From: Alphaproteobacteria bacterium
Lineage (GTDB): Bacteria > Pseudomonadota > Alphaproteobacteria > DSM-16000 > Inquilinaceae
Reading direction: 5' to 3'
DNA length: 45,215 nucleotides
NCBI GenBank assembly: GCA_028277405.1
Contig: JANQGH010000019.1
Coordinates: forward strand, 1 to 45,215
Positions 10,001 to 17,802 of this stretch are shown here, in pieces. Position 1 is the first letter of the stretch; every line of letters starts with the position of its first letter. The notes under the pieces were generated by a model, which saw nothing but the letters and a program-made list of their open reading frames with translations, was not told where the DNA came from and made no database searches. Both the position numbers and the translations under genes were made by a program.

Positions 10001-10137
10001 GACCAGCCGAATGCCGTCCACAGCAAAAGCTGCATGACGAACTTGCTATCGGGTTGGCGCGCGCCGGTGTCGGTCGACGCGACCAAATCCTCAAGATCGG
10101 CGTCCGAAAGCTGCCGGTCTTGGCTCTGATCAGCCAT
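7072..10137 (-). CDS. TAXI-type TRAP transporter fused permease (4TM + 12TM) with C-terminal DUF3394-like region
   Basis: A protein of about 1021 residues that fuses the small (DctQ-like) and large (DctM-like) membrane subunits, as is usual in TAXI TRAP systems. Hydrophobic helices fill most of the length. Conserved large-subunit motifs include VVASGMTGLISGSSIANVVT, GSFTVPLMKR-like FTVPLMKRVGFTPEKAGAVE, NGQIMPPVMGAAAFLM and GMGLPTTANYIVVSAL. The last ~120 residues (from about PPDETLQLRV) are a soluble domain plus a final helix, the DUF3394-type tail. The ATG at 10137 is preferred to a GTG three codons earlier because GGGGTG precedes it. Driven by an ion gradient, it imports an organic anion delivered by the upstream binding protein. 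The substrate is unknown; the sulfatase and aminotransferase genes next door may hint at an amino- or sulfo-compound. Confidence 0.92.
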   Translation of the reverse strand: MADQSQDRQLSDADLEDLVASTDTGARQPDSKFVMQLLLWTAFGWSAFQIWYASPLPFITGLLVINDAQARSLHLGFAMFLAFLAYPALKRSPRNRVPWVDWVLALVGTFCATYRFWFIDELSTRPGLPIVLDIVVSAAGLLLLLEATRRSLGPPLMVVAIVFLLYVFFGNASFLPDVIRYQGASLNRAMDQFWLSDQGVFGIALGVSTRFVFLFVLFGALLDRAGAGNYFIKLAFAMLGHLRGGPAKAAVVASGMTGLISGSSIANVVTTGTFTVPLMKRVGFTPEKAGAVEVASSVNGQIMPPVMGAAAFLMVEYVGIPYTEVIQHAFLPAIISYIALVYIVHLEALKTGMKALPKPGEPLPAKWTLIAFGITLATVIIVAGVIAGGFELAGLLADPVFGLIAVVLIGIVEWIIFSAFARSLPKDRFKRTVSVGGLVLMNVILGAMAVFYGMSVLTMLFGDFAAAWIGAVILLAIYVALVAYAARYPELEMDDPNAPVVSLPEVGPTVKTGLYYFLPIIVLVWNLMIERLSPGLSAFWAVVFMVIILLTQRPLMALFRGQASGGAGFFAFIGEAVVNLIALIINNIIMLIIVAAIIVAGVLLISAGGTWPAELIVAIEIVVCVAAFVVFLMRDRFRRQTVGYRNSQAELHAAGKRGFGELFEAMVAGARNMIGIGIATATAGIIVGTVSLTGIGLVMSAFVEFLSGGSLILMLVLVAILSLILGMGLPTTANYIVVSALMAPVIVELGAASGLVVPLIAVHLFVFYFGIMADVTPPVGLASFAAAAVSGGDPIKTGFTAFFYSLRTVALPFIFIFNTQLILYDIQGPVSLILTVVSAVIAMLVFAAATQGFFFAKSRIWESLVLLLVAFTLFRPGYWMDMMFPPDQILPGTEIFDVIDTVPPDETLQLRVTGEDFISGDPIDTTVVMTLPEGESAAQRLEQLGATVRIDGDTAIFDNVMFGSEAQNLGLDFDYQIAEIVVPADVPPKELIWIPALILLAGIILLQRGRNRRAAGQPAAA

Positions 10138-10230
10138 TCTTGTCACCCCGTTCCGCGCCCCGCTTTGCGAGGCTTTGTTATCCAGCCACTTGTGTTTGCG
10201 GCCGACTTATCCTTACGCGTAATAGGGAAA

Positions 10231-10257
10231 AGCGGGCGGGGTCAAGCCCCGCCCGCT
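10231..10257 (-). terminator. Attenuating hairpin between TAXI binding protein and permease genes
   Basis: AGCGGGCGGGG (10231-10241) and CCCCGCCCGCT (10247-10257) form a perfect 11-bp stem with a 5-nt loop. It lies 29 nt downstream of the binding-protein stop and is followed on the minus strand by TTTT. It probably ends part of the transcripts, so binding protein is made in excess over permease. Confidence 0.65.
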
Positions 10258-10286
10258 CAAAACAACTCAAAAAAGAGGACGCCAAA

Positions 10287-11303
10287 TCAGGAACGCAGAC
10301 GGTCCGGCACCTCGATGCCGACGGCGTCGAAATACATCAGCGCGCCCGGGTGCATCGGCGCTGACAGGCCGCCATCGACCATGTCGTTCGGGTCCAGATT
10401 GGCGAATGCCGGATGCAGGCGCTGGAAGGCTTCGAAATTATCGAAGACCGCCCGCACAACCTCGCAGATCGCATAGTCCGGCACGTCGGTGCTGGAGACG
10501 AAGGTCGCCCGCACCCCGAAGGTGTCGGTGTCATCCGGGTTGCCGTTGTACATGCCGCCGGGCACGGTCGCCGCGGAATAGAACGGATTGTCCGCGATCA
10601 GCCCGTCGACCTCCGGCCCCGAGATCTCGACGATGACGGTATCGCAGGTGGTGGTCGCCTCCTGAATCGTGCCAGAGGGGTGGCCGACCGTGAACGGCAT
10701 GACGTCGAAATTGTTGTCGCACAGCGCCTGGCTCTGCTCGGCAGTCGCCAGTTCGGAGACCTGGCTGAAATCGTCCTCGGACCAGCCGAGAGCACCCATC
10801 AGCACCTCGAACGTGCCACGCGCGCCCGATCCCGGATTGCCGATATTGACGCGGTTGCCCGGAATGTCCGCCATCGACTGAACGCCGGAATCCGCCCGGG
10901 CCAGCACCGTCAACGGTTCCGGATGCACCGCGAACACGGCGCGCAGGTCCGGATTGGCCTCCGGGAAGTTCTCGTGACTGCCGTTGTAGGAATGGTGCTG
11001 CCAGTCGGACTGAACCACGCCCATGTCCAACTCTCCGGTTTGGATGGCGTTCAGGTTGAACACCGAGCCGCCGGTGGACTCGACGGACATGCGCACGCCG
11101 TGCTGGTCGCGATTGGCTGCGACCAGACGCTGGATCGCGCCGCCGGTGGGATAGTACACGCCCGTCACACCGCCGGTTCCGATGGTCAGGAACATCTCCT
11201 CGGCATCGTCGGGCGTATTGCAGGGGTTGTCCTGGGCCGTTGCCGACACCGAAAGACCGGCGCCAACCATCAGGGCCAGGGCAGAGGTTGTGAGCTTTTT
11301 CAT
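10287..11303 (-). CDS. TAXI family TRAP transporter solute-binding protein
   Basis: A 338-residue periplasmic binding protein. The start at 11303 (MKKLTTSALALMVGAGLS) has GGAGG 7-8 nt upstream and opens on a signal peptide ending near ATAQD; readings up to 36 codons longer lack both. Family motifs are clear: LTIGTGGVTGVYYPTGGAI near the mature N-terminus, ESTGGSVFNLNAIQTGELDM, VQSDWQHHSYNG, and NIGNPGSGARGTFEVLMGALGW. TAXI proteins bind organic acids such as glutamate or 2-oxoglutarate; the ligand is not predictable here. It heads the operon with the fused permease and UspA gene. Confidence 0.93.
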   Translation of the reverse strand: MKKLTTSALALMVGAGLSVSATAQDNPCNTPDDAEEMFLTIGTGGVTGVYYPTGGAIQRLVAANRDQHGVRMSVESTGGSVFNLNAIQTGELDMGVVQSDWQHHSYNGSHENFPEANPDLRAVFAVHPEPLTVLARADSGVQSMADIPGNRVNIGNPGSGARGTFEVLMGALGWSEDDFSQVSELATAEQSQALCDNNFDVMPFTVGHPSGTIQEATTTCDTVIVEISGPEVDGLIADNPFYSAATVPGGMYNGNPDDTDTFGVRATFVSSTDVPDYAICEVVRAVFDNFEAFQRLHPAFANLDPNDMVDGGLSAPMHPGALMYFDAVGIEVPDRLRS

Positions 11304-11700
11304 GAAACTGCCTCCAAGCACTTTCCATTGTCTCGGCGCTTCATTCTGGAACGCCGGGATGTTTTCCGCCGGTCCCATCAACCGACGTATGCATCTGCGG
11401 ATACTTTGCACGCGTCAGCATGTCAACGACACCGTCTGACGCATCCTATCCGCCGTCCCGAGGCGGTCTGGGCCGCCAACAAGACGAGTTAGGTTTTCGA
11501 AGCCGCTGCATCGATAGCTGAGGATGGTCGCATGCCGTCCATCACCCAAAGCAGGGGTCGAAACCCGCGAGACTATGCCCGCTGATGGTTGTCGGCGTCA
11601 ACGCGCCGTCAGTCAATTGGTCGGCTAAAGTTTATATTTTTTCACGCATTGTTTGTGTGAATTCAAGCGGGAGCCCGTGATGTGAGGCGTCATTTGGGCC
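11304..11700. promoter_or_regulatory. Upstream region of the TRAP operon with a 21-bp dyad
   Basis: No gene is seen in these roughly 400 bases. They contain an AT-rich island (TTTATATTTTTT, 11631-11642) and next to it a dyad, TTCACGCA (11641-11648) and TGTGTGAA (11654-11661), matching at seven of eight positions around a 5-nt centre. This is a plausible promoter/operator for the TRAP operon. The binding protein cannot be named, though GntR- and CRP/FNR-type regulators use sites of this shape. Confidence 0.4.
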
Positions 11701-11722
11701 GGCCGCCCCATGTTAGGCGGCC
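11701..11722 (-). terminator. Hairpin overlapping the end of the aminotransferase gene
   Basis: GGCCGCC (11701-11707) and GGCGGCC (11716-11722) pair across an 8-nt loop that contains the stop codon of the aminotransferase gene. There is no T-run. It may separate that transcript from the TRAP operon. Confidence 0.35.
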
Positions 11723-13068
11723 TTGTCCTCAAGGCCCGCGATCGCGGCGTCTACCGCGTCGCCGAGGCGTTCCACGATCGTCGCGACTTCAGCCTCGCCG
11801 ATGATGAAGGGGGGCGCCAGCAGGATGTGGTCGCCCTGGCGGCCGTCGATGGTACCGCCCATCGGATAGCACATCAGGCCGCGTCCCATGGCCGCACGCT
11901 TGATGCGGGCGTTCAGTTTCAATGCCGGGTCGAACGGCTGCTTGGTCGACCGGTCCTCGACCAGTTCCAGGCCCAGGAACAGGCCCCGGCCCCTGATGTC
12001 GCCGACATGGTGATGATTGCCGAAGCGGCTCTCCAGACCCTCGCGCAATGCCGCGCCATGGCGCTGGACGTTGGCCAGCAGATCCTCGTCCTCGATTGCA
12101 TGCTGTACGGCCAGGGCGGCTGCGCACGCGGTGGCGTGGCCCATATAGGTGTGGCCGTGCTGGAAAAAGCCGGAGCCGGCGCGGATGGCGTCAAACACCC
12201 GGTTGGAGACCAGCGCGACGCCGATCGGCTGATAGCCGGCGCCGAGGCCTTTCGCCGTGATCAGGATATCCGGCGCGACGCCATCCTGCTCGCAGGCGAA
12301 CAGGCTGCCGGTGCGCCCCATGCCGCACATCACCTCGTCCAGGATCAGCAGAATGCCGTGCTGGTCGCAGATCTCGCGCACCCGCTTGAAGTAACCCGGC
12401 ACGGCGGGCACGGCCCCGGCCGTGGCGCCGACGACGGGTTCGGCCACGAACGCAATCACCGTTTCCGGGCCCAACCTTTGGATTGCCGCGTCCAACTCGT
12501 TCGCGACGCGCTGGCCGTAATCCCACTCCGTCTCGCCGTCGGTTTGGTCGCGATAGGCGTAGCAGGGTGCGATATGGGCGACGTCGATCAGCATCGGCCG
12601 AAACTGGTCGCGCCGCCATTCATTACCGCCTGTGGCCAGCGCACCCAGCGTATTGCCGTGATAGCTTTGGCGCCGCGCGATCAGATGGCGCCGCTCCGGC
12701 TGACCCAGCTCGACGAAGTATTGCCGCGCGAGCTTCAGCGCCGCCTCCATCGCCTCCGACCCGCCGGAGACGAAATAGACCTTGTCGAGGTCGTTGCCCG
12801 GGATCGCTTGCGCCTTGTCGATCAGATGATCGGCCAACGCCTCCATCGGCGCGTTTGAGAAAAAGCCGGTATGGGCGAAGGGCAGTTCGGCAACCTGGTC
12901 TTGGATCGCCCTGATCACCGCCGGATGGCTGTGTCCGAGACAGGAGACGGCCGCGCCGCCTGAGGCATCGAGGTAGCGCTTGCCGTCGGTATCGATGAGA
13001 TAGACGCCGTCGCCTCTAACGGCGATCGGCGGCTGGGCGGTGGCGCTGCGATGAAAGACGTGGGACAT
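11713..13068 (-). CDS. Class III pyridoxal-phosphate aminotransferase
   Basis: A 451-residue protein of normal length for the omega/class III aminotransferases. Key features: LDASGGAAVSCLGHSHP near residue 34; SGGSEAMEAALKLARQY (101-117), the phosphate-binding region; YHGNTLGAL; LILDEVMCGMGRTG (241-254), with Asp244 contacting the pyridine nitrogen; and ITAKGLGAGYQP, whose Lys273 is the PLP Schiff-base lysine. The best-known relatives transfer amino groups from omega-amino acids, taurine, beta-alanine or putrescine-type donors to pyruvate or 2-oxoglutarate. It follows the sulfatase gene by 65 nt on the same strand and lies within the IclR-controlled divergent unit, so a catabolic role is likely. 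The exact substrate is unknown. Confidence 0.92.
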   Translation of the reverse strand: MSHVFHRSATAQPPIAVRGDGVYLIDTDGKRYLDASGGAAVSCLGHSHPAVIRAIQDQVAELPFAHTGFFSNAPMEALADHLIDKAQAIPGNDLDKVYFVSGGSEAMEAALKLARQYFVELGQPERRHLIARRQSYHGNTLGALATGGNEWRRDQFRPMLIDVAHIAPCYAYRDQTDGETEWDYGQRVANELDAAIQRLGPETVIAFVAEPVVGATAGAVPAVPGYFKRVREICDQHGILLILDEVMCGMGRTGSLFACEQDGVAPDILITAKGLGAGYQPIGVALVSNRVFDAIRAGSGFFQHGHTYMGHATACAAALAVQHAIEDEDLLANVQRHGAALREGLESRFGNHHHVGDIRGRGLFLGLELVEDRSTKQPFDPALKLNARIKRAAMGRGLMCYPMGGTIDGRQGDHILLAPPFIIGEAEVATIVERLGDAVDAAIAGLEDKAA

Positions 13069-13133
13069 GGGACTGCCGTCGGTTTGCCTGTGAAGCGCGC
13101 CTCAATATCATGCCGCGCGTTGCGGCGAGACCA

Positions 13134-14771
13134 TCAATTCTGGTTGATCGGCCCTGCGCCATCCGCGCTTTCATTCGTGGCGTCCAGGTCGGCTTCGTCC
13201 CAATAGCCGATCAGGATGCCCCGATCCACTTCGCGGCCGAAGGCGGCCTCGATGCGTTCCCCGGACACCGTGGTCCGTTGATGGTGTCGCCGCGCCCAGG
13301 CGAAGATCGTTTCGTGGAGTTCGGCGCGAACAGATGCCAGGCCAGGGTCGGCGCCGCGGTCGTCGAGCTCGTTCGGATCGGTCTCAAGGTCGAACAGCAT
13401 CGGCCGGAAGCCTTCGACGAGGATGTATTTCCAACGCTCGGTCACCGCCATGATCATCCTTGCGTCCTCTACCGTGACCCCGAGCTCGCGGCGGGCCTGG
13501 CGCCAGGAATAGTCGTATTCGCTGATCGCGGCCTTGCGCCACGCCGCTACCGGTTTGCCATGCAGCAGAGGCTGTAGCGACAGCCCCTCCATCCGGTGCG
13601 GCTGGACCTTGCCGCCCACGGCCTCGACGAAGGTCGGTACCAGATCGATCGATTCGACCAGTTCTTCGCAGGCAGAGCCGCGCGTCGCGTCGGCGTCGGC
13701 TCTCGGATCGCTGATGATCAGGGGGATCTTCACCGAGGGATCGTGGAACAGCTCCTTCTCGCCCAACCAATGGTCGCCGAGATAGTCGCCATGGTCCGAG
13801 GTGAAGACGATCATCGTGTGATCCATCAGGCCGCGCTGGTCCATAAAGTCGAACAACAGCCCAAGCTGATCGTCGATCTGCTTGATCAGGCCCATATAGG
13901 CCGGGATCACGGTTTCGCGGACCTCGTCCTTGGAGAACGCCTGGCTGAACCGATGATGGGTGAAGGCGGCATAAACGGGGTGAGGGTCCTCAAGCTCCGC
14001 CTGCGACCGGACGGGCGGCACGATCTGGTCCTTGCCGTACATGTCGTGATAGGGCGCCGGCACGATGTAGGGCCAGTGCGGCTTGATGTAGCTGAGATGC
14101 AGGCACCAGGGCTCATCACCCGCCTCTTCCATGAAGCGCATGGCCCGGCGCGTCATGTACGGGGTCTCTGAGTCCTCTTCCGCCACGCGTGCGGGGCGGT
14201 CGGAATACTTCAGAAACCAGCCCAGATGCGGCTCGCCATCCTCGCCCTCGACACCGTTGGCCCACCAGTTCCACGGGTTGACGCCGTCATAGCCCTTTTC
14301 GCGCAGATAGTCGTTGTAGGCGGGCGGCGGGGCATAGTTGCTGTCCGGGTGCAGGCCGTCGTCGCGCTCGAACGGCTCAAAGCCGCATTCGGACGTCAGC
14401 ACGCCGATGATCGAGTTCGGGTCGACGCCCAACCGCGCCATGCCCTCGCGGTCGGCCGCCATATGCGTCTTGCCGGCAAGCGCCGTGCGCCGGCCCAACG
14501 GGCGCAGATAGTCGCCCAGAGTCATCTCGCCGACTTGCAGCGGCACGCCGTTCCAGGTCGAGCCATGGGACTGGACGTAGCGACCAGTATAGAAGCTCAT
14601 TCGCGACGGGCCGCAGATCGGTGATTGCACGTAGGCGCGGTCAAAGCGCACGCCGCGCTCGGCCAGCCGGTCGATGTTCGGTGTCTGAAGATGCGGATGA
14701 CCGTAGCAGGACAGGTAGTCCCAGCGCAGCTGGTCCGCCATAATGAACAGGATGTTCCTAACCTCGGCCAA
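13134..14771 (-). CDS. Sulfatase / alkaline phosphatase superfamily hydrolase
   Basis: A 545-residue protein. It starts at a TTG (14771), chosen because GGGAGG lies 8 nt upstream and the family N-terminus RNILFIMADQLRWDYLSCYG begins at once. The catalytic signature CGPSRMSFYTGR is at residues 53-64; Cys53 would be converted to formylglycine, as in sulfatases and phosphonate monoester hydrolases. GKTHMAADREGM, HLSYIKPHWPY and FTSDHGDYLGDH supply the other metal and active-site positions. There is no signal peptide, so it should be cytosolic. It probably hydrolyses a sulfate, or possibly a phosphonate or phosphodiester; these branches overlap in sequence. It heads a unit with the aminotransferase and is divergent from the IclR gene. 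Confidence 0.88.
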   Translation of the reverse strand: MAEVRNILFIMADQLRWDYLSCYGHPHLQTPNIDRLAERGVRFDRAYVQSPICGPSRMSFYTGRYVQSHGSTWNGVPLQVGEMTLGDYLRPLGRRTALAGKTHMAADREGMARLGVDPNSIIGVLTSECGFEPFERDDGLHPDSNYAPPPAYNDYLREKGYDGVNPWNWWANGVEGEDGEPHLGWFLKYSDRPARVAEEDSETPYMTRRAMRFMEEAGDEPWCLHLSYIKPHWPYIVPAPYHDMYGKDQIVPPVRSQAELEDPHPVYAAFTHHRFSQAFSKDEVRETVIPAYMGLIKQIDDQLGLLFDFMDQRGLMDHTMIVFTSDHGDYLGDHWLGEKELFHDPSVKIPLIISDPRADADATRGSACEELVESIDLVPTFVEAVGGKVQPHRMEGLSLQPLLHGKPVAAWRKAAISEYDYSWRQARRELGVTVEDARMIMAVTERWKYILVEGFRPMLFDLETDPNELDDRGADPGLASVRAELHETIFAWARRHHQRTTVSGERIEAAFGREVDRGILIGYWDEADLDATNESADGAGPINQN

Positions 14772-14957
14772 ACGGCGGCCCTCCCATTGGCATCACACGC
14801 ATCGCCATGGTGCCGATGACGGCATGGCGAAGACCAGCCCCACCGCTGGTCCGAGATGGCACCTTAACGTGGTCCAGGCCGTTTGAATGGTTTAAAGCGT
14901 CCGACCAATTCGACCTGGCAACTGAATCCGCGAGACGGAAGATTTTGAACTCTGACC

Positions 14958-14985
14958 ATAATACGATACAAATGTACCGAATTAT
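14958..14985. promoter_or_regulatory. 28-bp palindrome, candidate IclR operator
   Basis: ATAATACGATACA (14958-14970) and TGTACCGAATTAT (14973-14985) form an inverted repeat matching at 11 of 13 positions around a 2-nt centre. It ends 9 nt before the first possible IclR start codon, inside the sulfatase/IclR divergent region. Position, size and symmetry fit autoregulation plus control of the divergent catabolic genes. Confidence 0.65.
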
Positions 14986-14993
14986 GAGCGAAG

Positions 14994-15779
14994 ATGACGG
15001 CAAGGCGATGGCGCATGCCTGACGGCGCCAGCGGACAAGGACGGACGGCGAACGGCGTTCAGGTCATTGCCCGGGCGGCGGCCATTCTGCGCGCGCTCAA
15101 GGACCAGAAGGAGGGGCTGAGCCTCGGCCAGATTGCCACACGGGTGGGGCTGCCGCGTTCGACCGTGCAGCGCATCGTCAACGCGCTCTTGAGCGAGCGG
15201 CTCGTCATGGCGGCCAGTCCGGAAGGTCGCCTGAGGTTGGGGCCGGAAATCCACACGCTTGCCGCCTCCGGCCGCCTGGACGTGGCCAAGATCGCCCACC
15301 CGCATCTGGTCGCGCTGTCGCGTGCGACGGGTGAAACGGTGGATCTCGCCATCCTGCGCGGCGACCATCTGCTGTTCGTCGATCAGGTGGTCGGTCAGCA
15401 GCGGTTGCGCGCCGTGTCGGCCGTAGGCGAGGCCTTCCCGCTGACCAACACGGCCAATGGCAAGGCGTGCCTGTCCTTGCTGGACGATGAAGCCGTCGCC
15501 ACACTCGCGACGCAGGAGTGGCAGGCGGGGCGGGGCGCGCGGCGCAAGCTGTCCGACTTCTTCACGGAAATCGAACGGGTGCGCCAGGACGGGATCGCGC
15601 TGGACACCGACGAGCATTCGACCGGCATCTCGGCCGTCGGCACGGCCTTTCGCGACCCGATGGGCGACATCTACGCGGTCTCGATCCCGGTACCGTCCAG
15701 CCGCATGGGCGGCCGCCAGCAGGCGCTTGCCGAGGCCCTGCTTGCGGCCCGGTCGGCGATCATGGCGGCGCTCACGTAG
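14994..15779 (+). CDS. IclR family transcriptional regulator
   Basis: A 261-residue protein with the family architecture. The N-terminal winged helix-turn-helix covers about residues 22-80 (VIARAAAILRALKD, then LSLGQIATRVGLPRSTVQRI). The C-terminal effector-binding domain (about 95-255) has LVALSRATGETVDLAILRGD, FVDQVVGQ, PLTNTANGKACLSLL and a final IAL-DEHSTGISAVGTAF-type segment. Either the ATG at 14994 or the one at 15015 could be the start; the second has AAGG at acceptable spacing. It is divergent from the sulfatase/aminotransferase unit, with a 28-bp palindrome just upstream, so it most likely controls that unit and itself in response to a small-molecule substrate. Confidence 0.92.
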   Translation: MTARRWRMPDGASGQGRTANGVQVIARAAAILRALKDQKEGLSLGQIATRVGLPRSTVQRIVNALLSERLVMAASPEGRLRLGPEIHTLAASGRLDVAKIAHPHLVALSRATGETVDLAILRGDHLLFVDQVVGQQRLRAVSAVGEAFPLTNTANGKACLSLLDDEAVATLATQEWQAGRGARRKLSDFFTEIERVRQDGIALDTDEHSTGISAVGTAFRDPMGDIYAVSIPVPSSRMGGRQQALAEALLAARSAIMAALT

Positions 15780-15884
15780 CCCGATCGCGATAACCAACTC
15801 ATCGGTCGTCGTGCCATCAACGCAAGAGATTTGAAATCGCCCGGCGATCGGCGCAAATCATTTGGGTTGAGGAAGGAGGTCGAT

Positions 15885-16112
15885 TTGCCAACGGGGTATC
15901 ATTCCAGTCGATTTCGAGGCGGCCGGAACTGCGCGACCGCGAAGCGCGGGGAACCGTCGCGCGACGAACCAATGATGGGCAAGAAGGGCGAAGGTCCGAT
16001 TCTGGGGCCGGCGTCACGCGAATCGCTATTGGCGCTGCTAAGCGCTCTGTCACCAATCGAGGACGAGTTCCCTGAAGTTGACGACCCGGCGCCGTGCGAG
16101 TTGGACAGCTAA
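15885..16112 (+). CDS. Small ORF, possible antitoxin remnant
   Basis: A 75-codon frame that starts at a TTG behind an unusually good ribosome binding site (GGAAGGAGGT, 4 nt spacing). The C-terminus reads RESLLALLSALSPIEDEFPE followed by VDDPAPCELDS. This acidic, proline-containing tail resembles the ends of some VapB/AbrB-type antitoxins, but the N-terminal half has no recognisable DNA-binding domain and no toxin gene follows. It may be a decayed antitoxin or not a gene at all. The rest of the 15780-16168 gap shows nothing else. Confidence 0.3.
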   Translation: MPTGYHSSRFRGGRNCATAKRGEPSRDEPMMGKKGEGPILGPASRESLLALLSALSPIEDEFPEVDDPAPCELDS

Positions 16113-16168
16113 CCCGCTGGAGGCAATCGCGTCTTTCTTGCCGGTTTGCTCGGAGAAATATGGGGCTG

Positions 16169-16936
16169 CTACCGCAGGGCCGCTTTGATCCGATCACGCA
16201 CCTGAATCGCCAGGTCGGGCCGGTCGGTCGTGAAGATGTCGGCGCCGAGATCGGCGGCCTTGCGGATGGCGGTTTCGTCGTGCGTCGCCCAACTGCCGAT
16301 GCTGAAGCCGGCCCGTTTGGCGGCCGCGACGCGCGAAAAGGTCAAATCGTCGATGTGAAAGCCGAAGCCCGTGGCGCCGACCTGCTGCGCCAGGCCGAGC
16401 AGCGTGTAGTCATCGCCGATAAGGCGGTCCAGCTGTTGGCCGACCAGCCAGAGCAGCCCCTGGCCGGGGGTGGCCTCGGATTTGAAAGCGGGCAGGGAGG
16501 CCAGGCGGAAGCTGGTGACCTGGGTGCGTTCCAGCATGGTCCGTGATCGCAGCACAGCGGCGATTTCCGCCTCGATGCCGGGGTAGGGGGCGAGATTGAC
16601 CCCTGGCTTGATCTCCAGGCGCAGCCCGATCGTCGTCGGTTGGAAGATGTCGATCGTCTCGTCGAGCGTCAGGATGCGGTCATCCTTGGTGCCGGTGATG
16701 GTCAATTGCCGCAGCGAATCGAAGGTCATCTCGGCGACGGCGCCTGAACCGTTCGTCACACGGTCCACGGTCGCGTCGTGAAAGACGACCAGAACACCGT
16801 CACTACTGCGCTGAACGTCGAACTCGACCAGGTCGACGTCCAGGCCGGTGGTGCCGACGAAGGCGGTGCGGCTGTTCTCCGGCCAGACCAGCGCGCCGCC
16901 ACGATGGGACGCGATTTTTGGAAACCCGGCGCTCAT
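16169..16936 (-). CDS. Glycerophosphodiester phosphodiesterase family protein
   Basis: A 255-residue GDPD TIM-barrel protein without a signal peptide, so cytoplasmic like UgpQ. It opens MSAGFPKIASHRGGALVWPENS, with catalytic His and Arg in HRGG and Glu in PEN. VEFDVQRSSDGVLVVFHDATVDR follows, supplying the second catalytic His in FHD. Then come LTLDETIDIF, RLEIKPG, and a C-terminal barrel strand GADIFTTDRPD. It hydrolyses glycerophosphodiesters to glycerol-3-phosphate and an alcohol. Its ATG overlaps the stop of the upstream permease gene (ATGA), so it is translationally coupled to a Ugp-like importer, which supports glycerophosphodiester or glycerol-phosphate uptake. Confidence 0.9.
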   Translation of the reverse strand: MSAGFPKIASHRGGALVWPENSRTAFVGTTGLDVDLVEFDVQRSSDGVLVVFHDATVDRVTNGSGAVAEMTFDSLRQLTITGTKDDRILTLDETIDIFQPTTIGLRLEIKPGVNLAPYPGIEAEIAAVLRSRTMLERTQVTSFRLASLPAFKSEATPGQGLLWLVGQQLDRLIGDDYTLLGLAQQVGATGFGFHIDDLTFSRVAAAKRAGFSIGSWATHDETAIRKAADLGADIFTTDRPDLAIQVRDRIKAALR

Positions 16937-17802
16937 CGATTGCCCCCCATGGTAATGCCGCTGACCAGATAGCGTTCGGCGAAGAAAAACACGATTGTCG
17001 GCGGGATCAAGATGGTCACGGCGGCGGCCATGATCATCGGCCAGTTGTTGATGCCGCCTTCCTGCTCCTCGGCGAACAGGCGCGCCAGGCCGATCTCGAC
17101 CGTGCGCATGTCGTCGGTGTCGGTCACGATCAGCGGCCAGATGTACGAGTTCCATTCCGACAGGAAGATGAACACCGCGATCGCCGCGATGGCCGGTCTC
17201 GACATCGGCACGATGATCGTCCACAGCAACCGCCAATGGCCAGCGCCATCAAGTTTCGCCGCTTCTTCAACCTCTTTGGGAATAGTCTTAAAGTGTTGCC
17301 GAAGGAAAAATGCGGCGAAGCCCGAGGCCAGAAACGGCAGGATGAGCGCCCAATAGGTGTTGCGCAGGCCGAAGCCGGCCATGGTCAGATAGTTGGGCAC
17401 GAGCGTGATGTGCGTCGGCACCATCAGGGTCGCGACCACGGCCATGAACAGGATGTTGCGCCCGGGCATGTCGACGCGGGCGAAGACGTAGGCCGCCATG
17501 ATCGAGGTGATCATCGAGCCGATGGTGATCGCGCCGCACACGATGATCGAGTTGAAGAAGTATCGGGCGAACGGATGTTCCGACCAGGCGGTCAGGTAGT
17601 TGTCGATGTTGGGCGGCCAGAAATCCGGCGTCGCGCTCATCAGATCCGATTGGTCCAACAGCGAGACATAGACCGCGTAGAGCATCGGCACCGCGAACAG
17701 CACGGCAAGCGGTATCGCCACGACCGTCGCCCAAGGGATCGACAGGCGCGGCCGTTCCCGCACGGTTTGCCGGGCGGCGACGCGGAGGTCAATCAAGGTC
17801 AT
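16933..17802 (-). CDS. ABC importer permease, UgpE/MalG-like
   Basis: A 289-residue membrane protein of the carbohydrate uptake type-1 (MalG-like) class, with about six transmembrane helices. The cytoplasmic EAA loop that docks the ATPase is EVEEAAKLDGAGHWRLLWTI with IVPMSRPAI after it. The family C-terminus ERYLVSGITMGG is intact. It overlaps the 3' end of the upstream permease gene by 14 nt and the GDPD gene by 4 nt, so the three genes form a coupled operon. The GDPD neighbour suggests glycerol-3-phosphate or a glycerophosphodiester as substrate; sugars remain possible. Confidence 0.9.
   Translation of the reverse strand: MTLIDLRVAARQTVRERPRLSIPWATVVAIPLAVLFAVPMLYAVYVSLLDQSDLMSATPDFWPPNIDNYLTAWSEHPFARYFFNSIIVCGAITIGSMITSIMAAYVFARVDMPGRNILFMAVVATLMVPTHITLVPNYLTMAGFGLRNTYWALILPFLASGFAAFFLRQHFKTIPKEVEEAAKLDGAGHWRLLWTIIVPMSRPAIAAIAVFIFLSEWNSYIWPLIVTDTDDMRTVEIGLARLFAEEQEGGINNWPMIMAAAVTILIPPTIVFFFAERYLVSGITMGGNR

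Noticed and set aside
7849..10476. Long open frames on both strands across the TRAP permease
   Set aside because: Composition is dominated by Asp, His, Gln and Arg, as in frame shadows of GC-rich membrane-protein genes; the TRAP permease frame explains the region.
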